A DNA stretch of 64,000 nucleotides from CALODL01 sp942492115 (GTDB lineage Bacteria; Planctomycetota; Phycisphaerae; UBA1845; CAIVHJ01). This document shows positions 9,140-18,467 of the stretch, one piece after another. The stretch lies in NCBI GenBank assembly GCA_942492115.1, contig CALODL010000002.1, positions 124,001-188,000 of the forward strand. Direction: 5' to 3'. A program made the position numbers and the translations under genes. Within the stretch, counting starts at the first letter, position 1. Each line of letters opens with the position of its first letter. A model generated the notes under the pieces. That model was given only the letters and a program-made list of their open reading frames with translations, searched no databases and was not told the origin of the DNA.

Positions 9140-10885
9140 TCACGGCAGTTCGATCTCATCCCCGGTGCAGGTCCTGCGTGATCTGAACGCCAGCACGGCT
9201 TCGATGATGATCCACAGACCGATGCCGATCAGGCCACTCTCGACGACCAGCAGGAGGTACTGCTGTTTGTCGATGAACTCCGTGAGCTTGATGTACATTG
9301 CGCTGAACGTGCTGATGACCATGAAGACCATCGGCAGGCCGGTGAACCACGGGTTGCGCCCGCGCTGTTTGAGATACAGCGTGACCACCAGAAGGGTCAG
9401 TCCAGCGAGGAGCTGGTTAGTGATACCGAACAGCGTCCACAACGTGAGTCCGGCCGATTGGCCGTCGATTTTGTAGAACGCGAAGAACGCAATCGAGGCG
9501 CAGGCTGCAGTGGTGGCGACGAAGCGATTGCCGAGTAACGCTGCGATGGCCCCACGTCCGAAAGACGTTCCGATCTCTGATACATTGAAGCGCAGCAGGC
9601 GGGTAGCCGAATCGAGCGTGGTCAGAGCAAAGGACACCACGATGACGGCGATGAACGCCACCGCAAGGTTGTGGTCGATGCCCAAAGTCTCCACGAACGT
9701 GGCGCAGCCGCCGATGAATGCACCCAGTTTGGCTGCGAGTGATGAGTTGATGGCGTTCCAATCAATGTAATCGTGTTCCCAGGCCAGGCGGTTCTTGAAT
9801 CCGGCGGTACACGCCAGAACGGCGAGCAAGCCGAGAAGGGATTCCCCGATCATGCCGCCGTAGGCGATGAACCGCGCATCTGTCTCGCGGTTGATCTGCT
9901 TGGCCGTCGTACCTGACGACACGAGCCCATGAAAACCGCTGGCGGCACCACACGCAATCACGATGAACACGAATGGAAACAGGGGCGGAGCTCCGGTGGG
10001 ATGGGCGTCGATCATGGGGGCGCTGAATTCCGGTCCGAGCATGAAGAAGCCGGCGTAGGTTGCCGCCAGGCCAAGGTACAGCAGCAGTGAGTTGAGGAAG
10101 TCGCGGGCTTGCAACAGGCTCCACACCGGCAGCACGGAGGCCAGGAATGCATACCCGATGAGGATCCACGTCCAGGACGGTGTACCGGGCCATTGTTCCG
10201 GCGCCAGCCCCATCGTTGGATGGCGCGTGCCAAGCCACACGCACAGCAGCAACAGCCCGAAGCCGACGGCTGTCGTCGGGGCCAGGGGCCAGCCCTTCTT
10301 GTATAGCAGCACGCCCATGATCATGGCCATGACCATCAATGCCGCCGACGGCAGGACCGCTGAGGGGAACGACGTGGTCGCGCCTGCGAGGTTCGTGGGG
10401 TCGTAGTCCCGGCCCAGTGAAAACAGGATCGAGATGACGAAAACGAACACACCCATGGCCAGCGACACGCCGAAGAAGATCAGTGCCAGAAACAGATTCT
10501 TGGCTCGCGGACCGATGACCCCTTCCGCGACCTTGCCAATGGACAGGCCGCGCGCCCGCATCGACACCACAAGAGCCGAGAAGTCATGCACGCAGCCGAT
10601 CAGTACCGCGCCGAACACGACCCACAGCATGGCTGGGAGCCAACCCCAGATGACCGCGACGGCCGGGCCGAGCATGGGGGCCAGACCGGTGATCGACGCG
10701 TAGTGATGGCCGAAGAGCACCGCGGGTTTGGTCGGTACATAGTCAATGCCGTCCTGCAGGGTGTGCGCAGGCGTAGGCGTGGAAGGATCGAGTCGGAAGA
10801 CGTGCCGGGCCAGATAGCGGGCGTACCCGGTGTACGCCAGCAGGTAGATCACGAAACATGCGGCGGCGGCGAGAAGGGGGCTCAT
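9140..10885 (-). CDS. cstA: Carbon starvation protein CstA family transporter
   Basis: The 581-residue protein has at least 14 hydrophobic segments. The N-terminus carries the CstA hallmarks: YVPTKPAVLFGHHYASITGLAPMLGP and the ML/VFGAVLIGCVHDF region. CstA proteins are proton- or ion-linked importers for pyruvate and peptides in the inner membrane, induced in carbon starvation in E. coli. Length is a little under the roughly 700 residues of E. coli CstA, as in many non-enteric members. It faces away from the VIT-vWA cluster and is followed, in its own direction, by no co-directional gene, so it is probably monocistronic or transcribed with the ygfZ-like gene 25 bases upstream. Confidence 0.93.
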   Translation of the reverse strand: MSPLLAAAACFVIYLLAYTGYARYLARHVFRLDPSTPTPAHTLQDGIDYVPTKPAVLFGHHYASITGLAPMLGPAVAVIWGWLPAMLWVVFGAVLIGCVHDFSALVVSMRARGLSIGKVAEGVIGPRAKNLFLALIFFGVSLAMGVFVFVISILFSLGRDYDPTNLAGATTSFPSAVLPSAALMVMAMIMGVLLYKKGWPLAPTTAVGFGLLLLCVWLGTRHPTMGLAPEQWPGTPSWTWILIGYAFLASVLPVWSLLQARDFLNSLLLYLGLAATYAGFFMLGPEFSAPMIDAHPTGAPPLFPFVFIVIACGAASGFHGLVSSGTTAKQINRETDARFIAYGGMIGESLLGLLAVLACTAGFKNRLAWEHDYIDWNAINSSLAAKLGAFIGGCATFVETLGIDHNLAVAFIAVIVVSFALTTLDSATRLLRFNVSEIGTSFGRGAIAALLGNRFVATTAACASIAFFAFYKIDGQSAGLTLWTLFGITNQLLAGLTLLVVTLYLKQRGRNPWFTGLPMVFMVISTFSAMYIKLTEFIDKQQYLLLVVESGLIGIGLWIIIEAVLAFRSRRTCTGDEIELP

Positions 10886-10910
10886 GCGGACGGATTATAC
10901 TCGGCGCCAC

Positions 10911-11957
10911 TCAGAAAGGGAGCCCATGTACAGTGCAGGGGATCGTCGAGTCGTCGGTGGTGACCACCAGCGGTGCGGTCGACCGCGCCGCGGCCGTCTT
11001 GATATAGCCCAGGCCGATCGGGCGGTCGAGCTTGATCGAGTGCCCTACCGAGGTGACGCGCCCGATGACCTGATCATCGAGCTGCAGGGCCGCGCCGGGC
11101 GGGGGTGCTGCTTCAAAGAGCAACCCGACCAGTTGTTTGGCCACGGAGCGGTGGGCGCGCATGCGCTCGACGACTTCCTGCCCGAGATAGCAGCCCTTGT
11201 TGAAGCTGACTGCGCGTTCGAGCTGGCCCGTCTCGGCCGGGAGAATGTCGTCGTTCAGATCGGTGAGCGCTGCGGGGATACCATGTTCGATGCGCAGGAT
11301 GTCCAGAGCATCGGCACCGACGGGACGGAACCCCCGGGCCACCAGTTCTGACCAGACCTTGGCTGCTGCGTGCGCCGGCACGATGAACTGCATGCCTGCG
11401 ATGCCGCAGAAGTCATGGCACACGGCTGTGATGTCGCACGCGCCCACGCTCACCGGACGGTGATCGAGCTGAGCCATTTTCGGCGGCGCACCCAAGTCGG
11501 CCGTCAGGCGTGGCAGGTCGGCGCCACACACACCGAGGACAACGAGTTCATTGGACGCGTCTTCGAGCGCGACGTCCTCCATGATGATGTACTTGTCCAT
11601 GTGTTGAGCGGCGGTGGTCAGCCAGCGGCGGTCGATGTCGAGCAGGATGTCAGTCGAACGGACGATGATGTTGACATCGAACAGAATGCGGCCACGAACA
11701 TTGAGGGCGAATGCGTAATTGCCTTCGCCGGTCTGGAGATTGCTGACTTCATTGGTCACCAGGTTATGCAGCCACGGCTGGCGGTCGGCGCCGTTGACTC
11801 GGAGAATACCGCGCTCGGGTTGGGCGCTGAGCGCGCTGCCCGTGCAGGCGGCGTGGTACTCGTCGACGGGGCTCCCGAAATGGGCGATATGCGCTGGCTG
11901 ATCGGGGTGCCGCGCGACAGCGCCGAGGCCTTCGAGGTAGGTTGGAAGGTTGTTCAT
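10911..11957 (-). CDS. ygfZ: YgfZ/GcvT-like folate-binding protein
   Basis: The 348-residue protein has the GcvT-like fold of the YgfZ (IBA57) family. The diagnostic KGCYLGQEVVERMRAH motif, with the conserved Cys, is at about 240-255. The family assists maturation or repair of certain iron-sulfur enzymes using tetrahydrofolate; it is cytoplasmic and is not itself the glycine-cleavage T protein. An N-terminal segment LLDIDRRWLTTAAQHMDKY matches the usual domain-1 region. It lies 25 bases upstream of cstA on the same strand. Confidence 0.9.
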   Translation of the reverse strand: MNNLPTYLEGLGAVARHPDQPAHIAHFGSPVDEYHAACTGSALSAQPERGILRVNGADRQPWLHNLVTNEVSNLQTGEGNYAFALNVRGRILFDVNIIVRSTDILLDIDRRWLTTAAQHMDKYIIMEDVALEDASNELVVLGVCGADLPRLTADLGAPPKMAQLDHRPVSVGACDITAVCHDFCGIAGMQFIVPAHAAAKVWSELVARGFRPVGADALDILRIEHGIPAALTDLNDDILPAETGQLERAVSFNKGCYLGQEVVERMRAHRSVAKQLVGLLFEAAPPPGAALQLDDQVIGRVTSVGHSIKLDRPIGLGYIKTAAARSTAPLVVTTDDSTIPCTVHGLPF

Positions 11958-12055
11958 CGTGGCAGTATAGCGGGCCTGGAATCGGTGGGCATCTGGACAT
12001 GCGGCGACGCTGAATGTAAGTTAATTGGCCAACAGTGCTTAGAGGTGACCGAGCT

Positions 12056-12787
12056 ATGGCCGAAGAAAAAGTTGAGAAAACTAAACCCGAAGCGCCCCAA
12101 AAGGGTGCGCCCCAAAAGGGCGCGTCCCACGGTCGCGGCGTAAAGGAGCCTCCACCCTTTAAGTGGAAGCTGATCGCGGAGTCTGACGGGTTCAATGTCT
12201 GTGTCCTGAAGACGATCGAGAAGAAAGACGCAGAAAATGCGATGAAGAGTTACGAGGAGCAGGGGCTCTACGAGAAGCTGGCCATCCACGCTCTCGAGTC
12301 AAAGATTCCGCAGCCCAAACTCGATGCCATTCGTAAGGCCGAGGCGCGCGAGGCCGATCGCCTGGCGAAAGAAAAAGCCAAAGAAGACGAGCGGCGGAAG
12401 AAAGAAAAGGCTAAGGAAAAGGCCCGACTCGACAAAGAAAAAGCGAAACGCGTCGAAGAGCAGAAGAAGCAGCGCGAGAAAAAGAAGGCCCAGGAGGCCA
12501 AGGAAAAGGAAGCGGCCAAGAAGAAGAAGGCCGCCGAAGTCGCTGCCAAGAAGAAGAAGAAGGCTGATGAAACTGCTGCCCGGCGCAAAGCGGCTGCCGC
12601 AGCCAAGAAGAAAAAGGCAGCAAAGAAAACCGCGCGCAAAGCTCCGGCCAAGTCAAAAGTAGCGGCCAGGAAGGCGGCCAAGAAAGTTACGAAGGCCGCT
12701 ACCAAAAAAACCGCCACTTCCAAAAAGAAGACGGCAGCCAAGAAATCCTCCAAGAAGAAGACCACAGCCAAGAAAAAGAAGAAGTAG
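12056..12787 (+). CDS. Lysine/alanine-rich histone-H1-like DNA-binding protein
   Basis: ATG 12056 is chosen because AGAGGTGA lies just upstream; the frame also opens at 12035. The product (243 residues) has a short N-terminal domain (about 1-95) containing KWKLIAESDGFNVCVLKTIE. It is followed by a long charged helix rich in K, E, A and R and a C-terminal tail made of KKKAAKK, TARKAPAK and KKTTAKK-type repeats, as in eukaryotic H1 tails and bacterial Hc1-like proteins. It probably binds DNA or RNA through the basic tail. The small N-terminal domain is not one I can name. Its 3' end converges with the molybdopterin oxidoreductase gene. Confidence 0.8.
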   Translation: MAEEKVEKTKPEAPQKGAPQKGASHGRGVKEPPPFKWKLIAESDGFNVCVLKTIEKKDAENAMKSYEEQGLYEKLAIHALESKIPQPKLDAIRKAEAREADRLAKEKAKEDERRKKEKAKEKARLDKEKAKRVEEQKKQREKKKAQEAKEKEAAKKKKAAEVAAKKKKKADETAARRKAAAAAKKKKAAKKTARKAPAKSKVAARKAAKKVTKAATKKTATSKKKTAAKKSSKKKTTAKKKKK

Positions 12788-12863
12788 TCCAGCCGGTGGG
12801 GCGCACGCCCACTCCGGCCGTGATGCAGATCGCGCAGTGGAACCGCTGCGCTCAGCGAACGGG

Positions 12864-15053
12864 TCATGCCTGGACTTCGGGCGTGACCGTGATCGGGATA
12901 TTCTTGTACGCTGGCGTGCGCGACGCGGTGTCCGCATCATTGGGGACCAGGATGTTGGCTTCGGGGAAATACATCGCTGCGTTGCCGCGACGAATGTCGT
13001 AGGCGCGGACGAGTTGCCCCCGCATCGTTCCGCAGGCGCTGCTGACGGACACGCGTTGATCGATGATGAGGCCGCGGTCCGCGATGTCGTCGGCGTGCAT
13101 GAGAATGACATCGCGGCGGTCCTGGTGACGATAGAGGTCGTGTTCTTCGTACACAACAGTGTTGAACTGACCCTCGCTGCGAATGGTCATGAGGCGCAAG
13201 TCGTCCGCGTTCTGCCGCGGTTCGGGCCATGCAGGGACGCACAGCCGTGCCCGGCCATCCGGTGTGCTGAACCGCGGCTCGTGGAACGTGCGACCGTCGA
13301 GCTGGAACTCACCGCCGTCGCGTGAGTCGTCGATGCGCGCAATGCGCGCGTAGCCCGGTACCACGGCGGCGATGACCTGGCGAATGTTGCGCGTTGATGA
13401 CAGCGTGGGCCAGTCGACAGGCCCGGCACCCAGGACCCGCCCGGCGAGGTCGGCGATGACCTCGATCTCGCTGCGTGGCCCATCGTGACGTCGTGGGCCG
13501 CCATCGCTGAGTCGTACGAGATTGAACATGGACTCCTGGGTAGAGTTTTGCGGTTCTTCGTCGCGCGCCAACACCGGCAGAATGAGCGTCTCGCGGGCCC
13601 TGCCCAAGACATGCCCGGTGTTCATCGTCGTGCTGAGGTAGGTGACGCTGGAGAGCTTGGCGAACGCGGCGCGCGTACCATGGGCGTCGGGCGAGGCGCC
13701 GTACAGGTTGCCTCCGAGACACCATGCATGCTGCAGCCGTCCGGTGCGCATGGCTTCGATACACGACAGCGTGTCCAGTCCCGGTGAGGTCGGCAGGGTT
13801 ACCCCGAGATGGTCCTGCAAGCGGCTGTAGAACGCGTCTTTGAGTTGCGGTGTCACGCCGACCGAGCCAATGCCCTGGACGTTGCTGTGGCCGCGAATGG
13901 GCAGCAGACCGCAGCCAGGGCGACCGACCATGCCACGCATCAGAGCGAGGTTGACGATACTGGCCACGTTGTCCACGCCGTGCTCGTGTTGCGTAATGCC
14001 CATGGTCCAGGCGAACACGGCGTTATCCGCTCGTGCGTAGCGCTGGGCCAGATCTGCTATCGCCGCCCGGGCCACGCCACTGCGGCGTTCGATATCGTCC
14101 CATGCAAGGCCGGCGAGCCACGGTTCCATGGCGTCCCATCCGGACGTGTGGCTTTCGATGAAAGCCCCGTCGATCGCGCCCATTTCACACAGCCGCTTGG
14201 CCACGCCCGCGATCAACGCGATGTCGCCACCGATATGGGGTTGAACATAGAGGCTGGCGATAGCGGTACCGAAGAACAGGCTGCGTACATCGGATGGGAC
14301 GCTGAAACGCACGAGCCCGGTCTCGATCATAGGATTGACGACGATGACTTCCCCGCCCGCCCGGCGGATGTGCATCAACTGGCGCATCAATCGGGGGTGG
14401 TTCGAGGCGGGGTTACCGCCGATGAGCACGAAAAAATCGCAGTCCTGCAGATCCTCGAGCACGATCGTTGCGGTGCCGGTCCCGAGGCTGCGGCTGAGTC
14501 CGACGCCTGACGCCTGGTGGCAGTAGTAGCTGCAGTTGTTGATCTGATTGGTCCCGAACAGGCGGGCAAACAGCTGCAGGCAGAATGCAGCTTCGTTCGA
14601 TGACCGCCCGCTGGCATAGAAGAAGTGATCATCCGGTGCAGCTGATTCGAAACGCTTGACACTGCGGTCGATGGCTTCATCCCACGAGATCGGGCGCAGA
14701 TGGGTATCGTCCGGGCCGGCAAATAACGGATGGGTCAGACGCCCGAGGTGCTCGAGTTCTCGCGGGGTCAACGTCGCCAGTTGATCGATGGTGAATTTAC
14801 TGAACAATTCATCGGGGACGGCTGCCTGCATGTCGGCGGCCATCGCCTGCATTGATTTCTTGCACACTTCGGGGAAGTGCCCCGACTCATCGATCATGCC
14901 GCCACGCTGGCCGCCCATCCCGAGAGCACAGGTCTTGCACGCGTTGCGCGAACTGAGTGCTTTGTAGAAGGTGCGGATGCCCCCGGATTGCCGGGCCATT
15001 TTGAGGGCGTAGCGAACAGCAGGCCATCCACCGCCGGAGCGGACTTTCTTCAT
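12864..15053 (-). CDS. Molybdopterin-dependent oxidoreductase, FdhF/YdeP type
   Basis: The start ATG-AAG-AAA at 15053 follows GAGAGG by 6 bases; an in-frame GTG lies at 15086. The 729-residue protein has the molybdopterin-oxidoreductase core: ISWDEAIDRS, an NQINNCSYYCHQASGVGL segment matching the cofactor-proximal CHASG-type motif of formate-dehydrogenase-like enzymes, FFVLIGGNPASNHPRLM and a C-terminal molydopterin dinucleotide-binding domain. The N-terminal CKTCALGMGG motif is like that of YdeP and related proteins, which lack a complete [4Fe-4S] binding set in this position. The substrate is unknown; acid-resistance or formate-like roles are reported for relatives. It abuts mobA and the moa genes, and is the likely client of this island. 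Confidence 0.85.
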   Translation of the reverse strand: MKKVRSGGGWPAVRYALKMARQSGGIRTFYKALSSRNACKTCALGMGGQRGGMIDESGHFPEVCKKSMQAMAADMQAAVPDELFSKFTIDQLATLTPRELEHLGRLTHPLFAGPDDTHLRPISWDEAIDRSVKRFESAAPDDHFFYASGRSSNEAAFCLQLFARLFGTNQINNCSYYCHQASGVGLSRSLGTGTATIVLEDLQDCDFFVLIGGNPASNHPRLMRQLMHIRRAGGEVIVVNPMIETGLVRFSVPSDVRSLFFGTAIASLYVQPHIGGDIALIAGVAKRLCEMGAIDGAFIESHTSGWDAMEPWLAGLAWDDIERRSGVARAAIADLAQRYARADNAVFAWTMGITQHEHGVDNVASIVNLALMRGMVGRPGCGLLPIRGHSNVQGIGSVGVTPQLKDAFYSRLQDHLGVTLPTSPGLDTLSCIEAMRTGRLQHAWCLGGNLYGASPDAHGTRAAFAKLSSVTYLSTTMNTGHVLGRARETLILPVLARDEEPQNSTQESMFNLVRLSDGGPRRHDGPRSEIEVIADLAGRVLGAGPVDWPTLSSTRNIRQVIAAVVPGYARIARIDDSRDGGEFQLDGRTFHEPRFSTPDGRARLCVPAWPEPRQNADDLRLMTIRSEGQFNTVVYEEHDLYRHQDRRDVILMHADDIADRGLIIDQRVSVSSACGTMRGQLVRAYDIRRGNAAMYFPEANILVPNDADTASRTPAYKNIPITVTPEVQA

Positions 15054-15120
15054 GGGCATCCTCTCGAAGGTTCCGCGGGCAACCACATGGCAATGAAACC
15101 GCAGGGCATCATATGTATCC

Positions 15121-15729
15121 TCAGCAAAGATCGCCGTCCAGCGAATCGGGCAGTTCTTCCGGAGTATTGATGTTGGTCAGCGCCCGGGTCTGGGACGCCG
15201 TTGGAGTGAGCACATGGACGCCCTGAACCGCTTCGATGATCCGATGCAGCCCGGCGTTCGGACATGCCTGGACGACTGCGCGCACCGTGTCGATGAGGCG
15301 CGGGCGGTACAGTGCGCAGCACGGGTGGACGCCTCCGGCGCGACCGAAGCAGACGACTGCAGCAGATTCAGCCGTATGGGCCACGAGGGTCTCCAGGACA
15401 TCCACCGTCAGGAGCGGCATGTCGCACGCCAGCAGCAGGGCCCACGGCGTCGTGGTGTATTCGAGAAGGCTGAGGAGGCCCGCGACCGGGCCGACACCGA
15501 TCTCCGCATCCCCGATTCGAGGCACGGTGGCCAGGCGGAGCGGCACATCATCGAACGCACCCACGAGTACCACTGAGTGGCTCGCCCGGCCGGCCGTGGT
15601 GGCGACGTGTTCGAGCCACGTCAAACCGCTGGCGGTGGCCAGGAGGGCCTTGGGCCGGCCCATTCGACGACTGTGTCCGCCCACCAGCAGGCCTGCAGTG
15701 ATCGAGGCGTGGTTGTCGTGCGGCTCCAT
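15121..15729 (-). CDS. mobA: Molybdenum cofactor guanylyltransferase MobA
   Basis: The 202-residue protein starts with a nucleotidyltransferase P-loop-like motif LLVGGHSRRMGRPKALL, close to the MobA consensus LAGGxSxRMGxDK, followed by ALLLACDMPLLTVDVLETL (the metal-binding D of the second motif). MobA joins GMP to molybdopterin to make MGD in the cytoplasm. It is divergent from moaD with an 83-bp gap that should contain both promoters. It is co-directional with, and 67 bases upstream of, the molybdopterin oxidoreductase gene. A missing Lys/Asp combination in the usual D-K pair (here RPKA) is worth checking. Confidence 0.9.
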   Translation of the reverse strand: MEPHDNHASITAGLLVGGHSRRMGRPKALLATASGLTWLEHVATTAGRASHSVVLVGAFDDVPLRLATVPRIGDAEIGVGPVAGLLSLLEYTTTPWALLLACDMPLLTVDVLETLVAHTAESAAVVCFGRAGGVHPCCALYRPRLIDTVRAVVQACPNAGLHRIIEAVQGVHVLTPTASQTRALTNINTPEELPDSLDGDLC

Positions 15730-15812
15730 AGCGGGTCCTGTGCCGTGAGAGGCGATTCGAGTGTCGCACAGTGTCGGCGCGAGACATCTTCTGGTCTAAT
15801 ACGTTCACTGTA

Positions 15813-16064
15813 ATGAATGCCCATAAGTCGATCCAACTCGAGTACTTCGCCATGTTGCGGGAGCGGTGTGGATTGGACCGCGAGACGGTCTCAACGGCTG
15901 CAGCGACACCGGGCGAGCTGTTTGCGGAGCTGGACGGTCGCTACGGGCTCAGTATGCCGCCCGCGTTGTTTCGTGTTGCGGTCAACGGTGATTACAGTCC
16001 CTGGGATCGGCCGCTGAGCGACGGCGATACGGTCGTTTTCATCCAGCCGGTGGCCGGCGGATAG
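15813..16064 (+). CDS. moaD: Molybdopterin synthase small subunit MoaD
   Basis: ATG 15813 is the natural start (an upstream in-frame ATG at 15771 adds 14 residues with no family support). The product is 83 residues: a ubiquitin-like beta-grasp protein with IQLEYFAMLRERCG at the start and the VFIQPVAGG C-terminus. The terminal Gly-Gly is where the thiocarboxylate forms for sulfur transfer. It is 8 bases upstream of moaE, so the pair is translated together. Confidence 0.93.
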   Translation: MNAHKSIQLEYFAMLRERCGLDRETVSTAAATPGELFAELDGRYGLSMPPALFRVAVNGDYSPWDRPLSDGDTVVFIQPVAGG

Positions 16065-16072
16065 GGCCCGAC

Positions 16073-16534
16073 ATGAGCCAAACGACGCATCCACTCAACG
16101 ATTTCGGTCTGACCGCCGTGCCGATCGATCCCCTGATGCTGGGCGCCAAGCTGCTGGCCCCATCCTGCGGGGCGGTGGCGACGTTCGAAGGGCGTGTCCG
16201 TGACCACAACGACGGTCGCGCCGTCGCGAAGCTGGAATACGAGGCTTACGAGGCGATGGCGCGGTCCGAAGGCCTCAAGGTCATCGCGGAGGCCGCGGCC
16301 AGATTCGAGGTCCATGCCGTTTGCTGCATCCATCGGGTTGGGCCGCTGACCATTGGAGACATTGCCGTGTGGGTCGGGGCCAGTGCCGCCCATCGCCATG
16401 CCGCCCTTGAAGCATGTGCGTTCGTTATCGATGGCATCAAGGCCACGGTGCCGATCTGGAAGAAAGAACACTATGTCGACGGCGCCAGTGAGTGGGTCAA
16501 CTGCACGTGCGTGAACCAGCGGAGCAAGGCCTGA
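16073..16534 (+). CDS. moaE: Molybdopterin synthase large subunit MoaE
   Basis: The 153-residue protein shows the MoaE features GAVATFEGRVRDHNDGR, LEYEAYEAMA, CCIHRVGPLTIGDIAVWVG and the catalytic Lys-bearing motif KATVPIWKKEHYVDG near the C-terminus. With MoaD it converts cPMP to molybdopterin. It starts 8 bases after moaD and overlaps moaA by one base (TGATG), so moaD-moaE-moaA are an operon. Confidence 0.95.
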   Translation: MSQTTHPLNDFGLTAVPIDPLMLGAKLLAPSCGAVATFEGRVRDHNDGRAVAKLEYEAYEAMARSEGLKVIAEAAARFEVHAVCCIHRVGPLTIGDIAVWVGASAAHRHAALEACAFVIDGIKATVPIWKKEHYVDGASEWVNCTCVNQRSKA

Positions 16535-17529
16535 TGAGCCACGATCTGACACCCCTGATCGATGCGTTCGGACGGGTGCATACGTATCTGCGGATCTCGG
16601 TGACGGATCGGTGCAACCTGCGCTGCCGCTACTGCATGCCACCGCAAGGCATCGACTGGAAGCCGCGCGCCGAAGTCCTGACTTATGAAGAGATCGTCCG
16701 CCTCGCGCGGCTGTTTGCCAGGATGGGGATTACCAAGATTCGACTGACCGGTGGTGAGCCGCTGATCCGCCGCGACCTCGCTCACCTGATCGGCCAACTG
16801 CGCGCGCTCCCGGGTATTCGCGACATCGGACTGACGACCAACGGTGTTCTGCTGCCCGGGCAGGTCGATGCGTTGCACGCAGCCGGTGTTACCCACTTGA
16901 ACATCAGCCTCGACACACTGTCACGGAAGCGGTTCGCCGAAATCACACTGCGTGACGATTTCGATGCTGTGATGGCGGCCATCGAGGTCGCCATCGGGGC
17001 CGGGTTCGCCGCCGTCAAGATAAACGTCGTGGTCATGGGCGGAGTCAACGACGACGAGCTGGTCGATTTCGTTCGATTTTTTGCCTGTCAGCCCGTCGAG
17101 CTGCGGTTCATCGAATACATGCCCTTTGCCGGCAACGGCTGGAACCGCGGCGCTCTGATTTCTTTTGCGGACATGCACGCTCGGATCAGCACGGAATTCG
17201 AACTTCGTGCGCGCACGGCGGAAGTCGGCGCCGTCGCTCGTGACTACGACCTCGTCAGCCACCGCGCGCAGATCGGGTTCATCACCTCAATGACGGATGA
17301 ATTCTGTTCAAGCTGCAACCGCGTCCGGCTGACCGCGGATGGCGCAGTCAGGCCCTGCCTGCACGATCCGGCCGAGGTGTCCTTGCGCGACCGGCTCCGT
17401 GCCGGCAGCACCGATGCCGAACTCGAACGACTGATCCGTGGGGTCATGCGGGCCAAACCGGAAAAACATATCGATGGCGAGCAGCTCGTTCAACTGGGCG
17501 GCCGCAGCATGATCCAGATTGGTGGATGA
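16534..17529 (+). CDS. moaA: GTP 3',8-cyclase MoaA (radical SAM)
   Basis: ATG 16534 overlaps the moaE stop. The 331-residue protein has the radical-SAM triad Cys27-Cys31-Cys34 (CNLRCRYC), the RLTGGEPLIRRD motif and the second iron-sulfur Cys set near 258, 261 and 275 (CSSCNRVRLTADGAVRPC). It ends in Gly-Gly, as the family does. It forms the pterin ring precursor from GTP with SAM. It is the last gene before the palindromic repeat array; moaC-moaB and moeA follow after that gap. Confidence 0.96.
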   Translation: MSHDLTPLIDAFGRVHTYLRISVTDRCNLRCRYCMPPQGIDWKPRAEVLTYEEIVRLARLFARMGITKIRLTGGEPLIRRDLAHLIGQLRALPGIRDIGLTTNGVLLPGQVDALHAAGVTHLNISLDTLSRKRFAEITLRDDFDAVMAAIEVAIGAGFAAVKINVVVMGGVNDDELVDFVRFFACQPVELRFIEYMPFAGNGWNRGALISFADMHARISTEFELRARTAEVGAVARDYDLVSHRAQIGFITSMTDEFCSSCNRVRLTADGAVRPCLHDPAEVSLRDRLRAGSTDAELERLIRGVMRAKPEKHIDGEQLVQLGGRSMIQIGG

Positions 17530-17548
17530 GGGACAGCGTGGAGATCGA

Positions 17549-18465
17549 GTGCGAGAAACAGTTCCCCCTGGCGAACGGGGCACTCACTGAGGCGCATGAT
17601 ACGTTTGTGATTGTCCGGAAGATTTCCCGCCCCGCGAGGATCCAACGGGGCAGAGCCCCTTGGTAGGGGGCTCGGGGGACGACCGTCCCCGAAGTTGAGT
17701 CAAATAGAGTAAGTGCGAGAAGACAGTCCACAAGCGAACGGGGCACTCACTCAGGAGCATGATACGTTTGTGATTGTCCGGAAGATTTCCCGCCCCGCGA
17801 GGATCCAATGGGGCAGAGCCCCTTGGTAGGGGGCTCGGGGGACGACCGTCCCCCGAAGTTAGGTCTGATGTCCGGGCTCGGGGGACGACCGTCCCCCGAA
17901 GTTGAGTCTGATGTCCGGGCTCGGGGGACGACCGTCCCCGAAGTTGAGTCAAATAGAGTAAGTGCGAGAAGACAGTCCACAAGCGAACGGGGCACTCACT
18001 CAGGCGCATGATACGTTTGTGATTGTCCGGAAGATTTCCCGCCCCGCGAGGATCCAATGGGGCAGAGCCCCTTGGTAGGGGGCTCGGGGGACGACCGTCC
18101 CCCGAAGTTAGGTCTGATGTCCGGGCTCGGGGGACGACCGTCCCCCGAAGTTAGGTCTGATGTCCGGGCTCGGGGGACGACCGTCCCCCGAAGTTGAGTC
18201 TGATGTCCGGGCTCGGGGGACGACCGTCCCCGAAGTTGAGTCAAATAGAGTAAGTGCGAGAAGACAGTCCACAAGCGAACGGGGCACTCACTCAGGAGCA
18301 TGATACGTTTGTGATTGTCCGGAAGATTTCCCGCCCCGCGAGGATCCAATGGGGCAGAGCCCCTTGGTAGGGGGGCTCGGGGACGACCGTCCCCCGAAGT
18401 TAAGTCTGATGTCAGGGCTCGGGGGACGACCGTCCCCCGAAGTTGAGTCTGACAAGTTGAGTCTA
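17549..18465. repeat. Nested palindromic repeat array between moaA and moaC-moaB
   Basis: Four copies of a long unit begin at about 17549, 17711, 17960 and 18255; matching internal points lie at 17598, 17761, 18010 and 18302, giving spacings of 163, 249 and 292 bases. The differences are exact multiples of 43, because each unit carries a variable number (about 1, 3, 4 and 2) of a 43-bp inner repeat. The inner repeat contains the perfect palindrome CGGGGGACGACCGTCCCCCG. Each long unit also holds the stem-loop GAGCCCC...GGGGCTC. Open frames across it are repeats read as protein, not genes. Confidence 0.95.
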
Positions 18466-18467
18466 AC

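Noticed and set aside
17549..18465. CRISPR array
   Set aside because: The repeats are palindromic, nested and abutting, without unique spacers of constant length or cas genes nearby.
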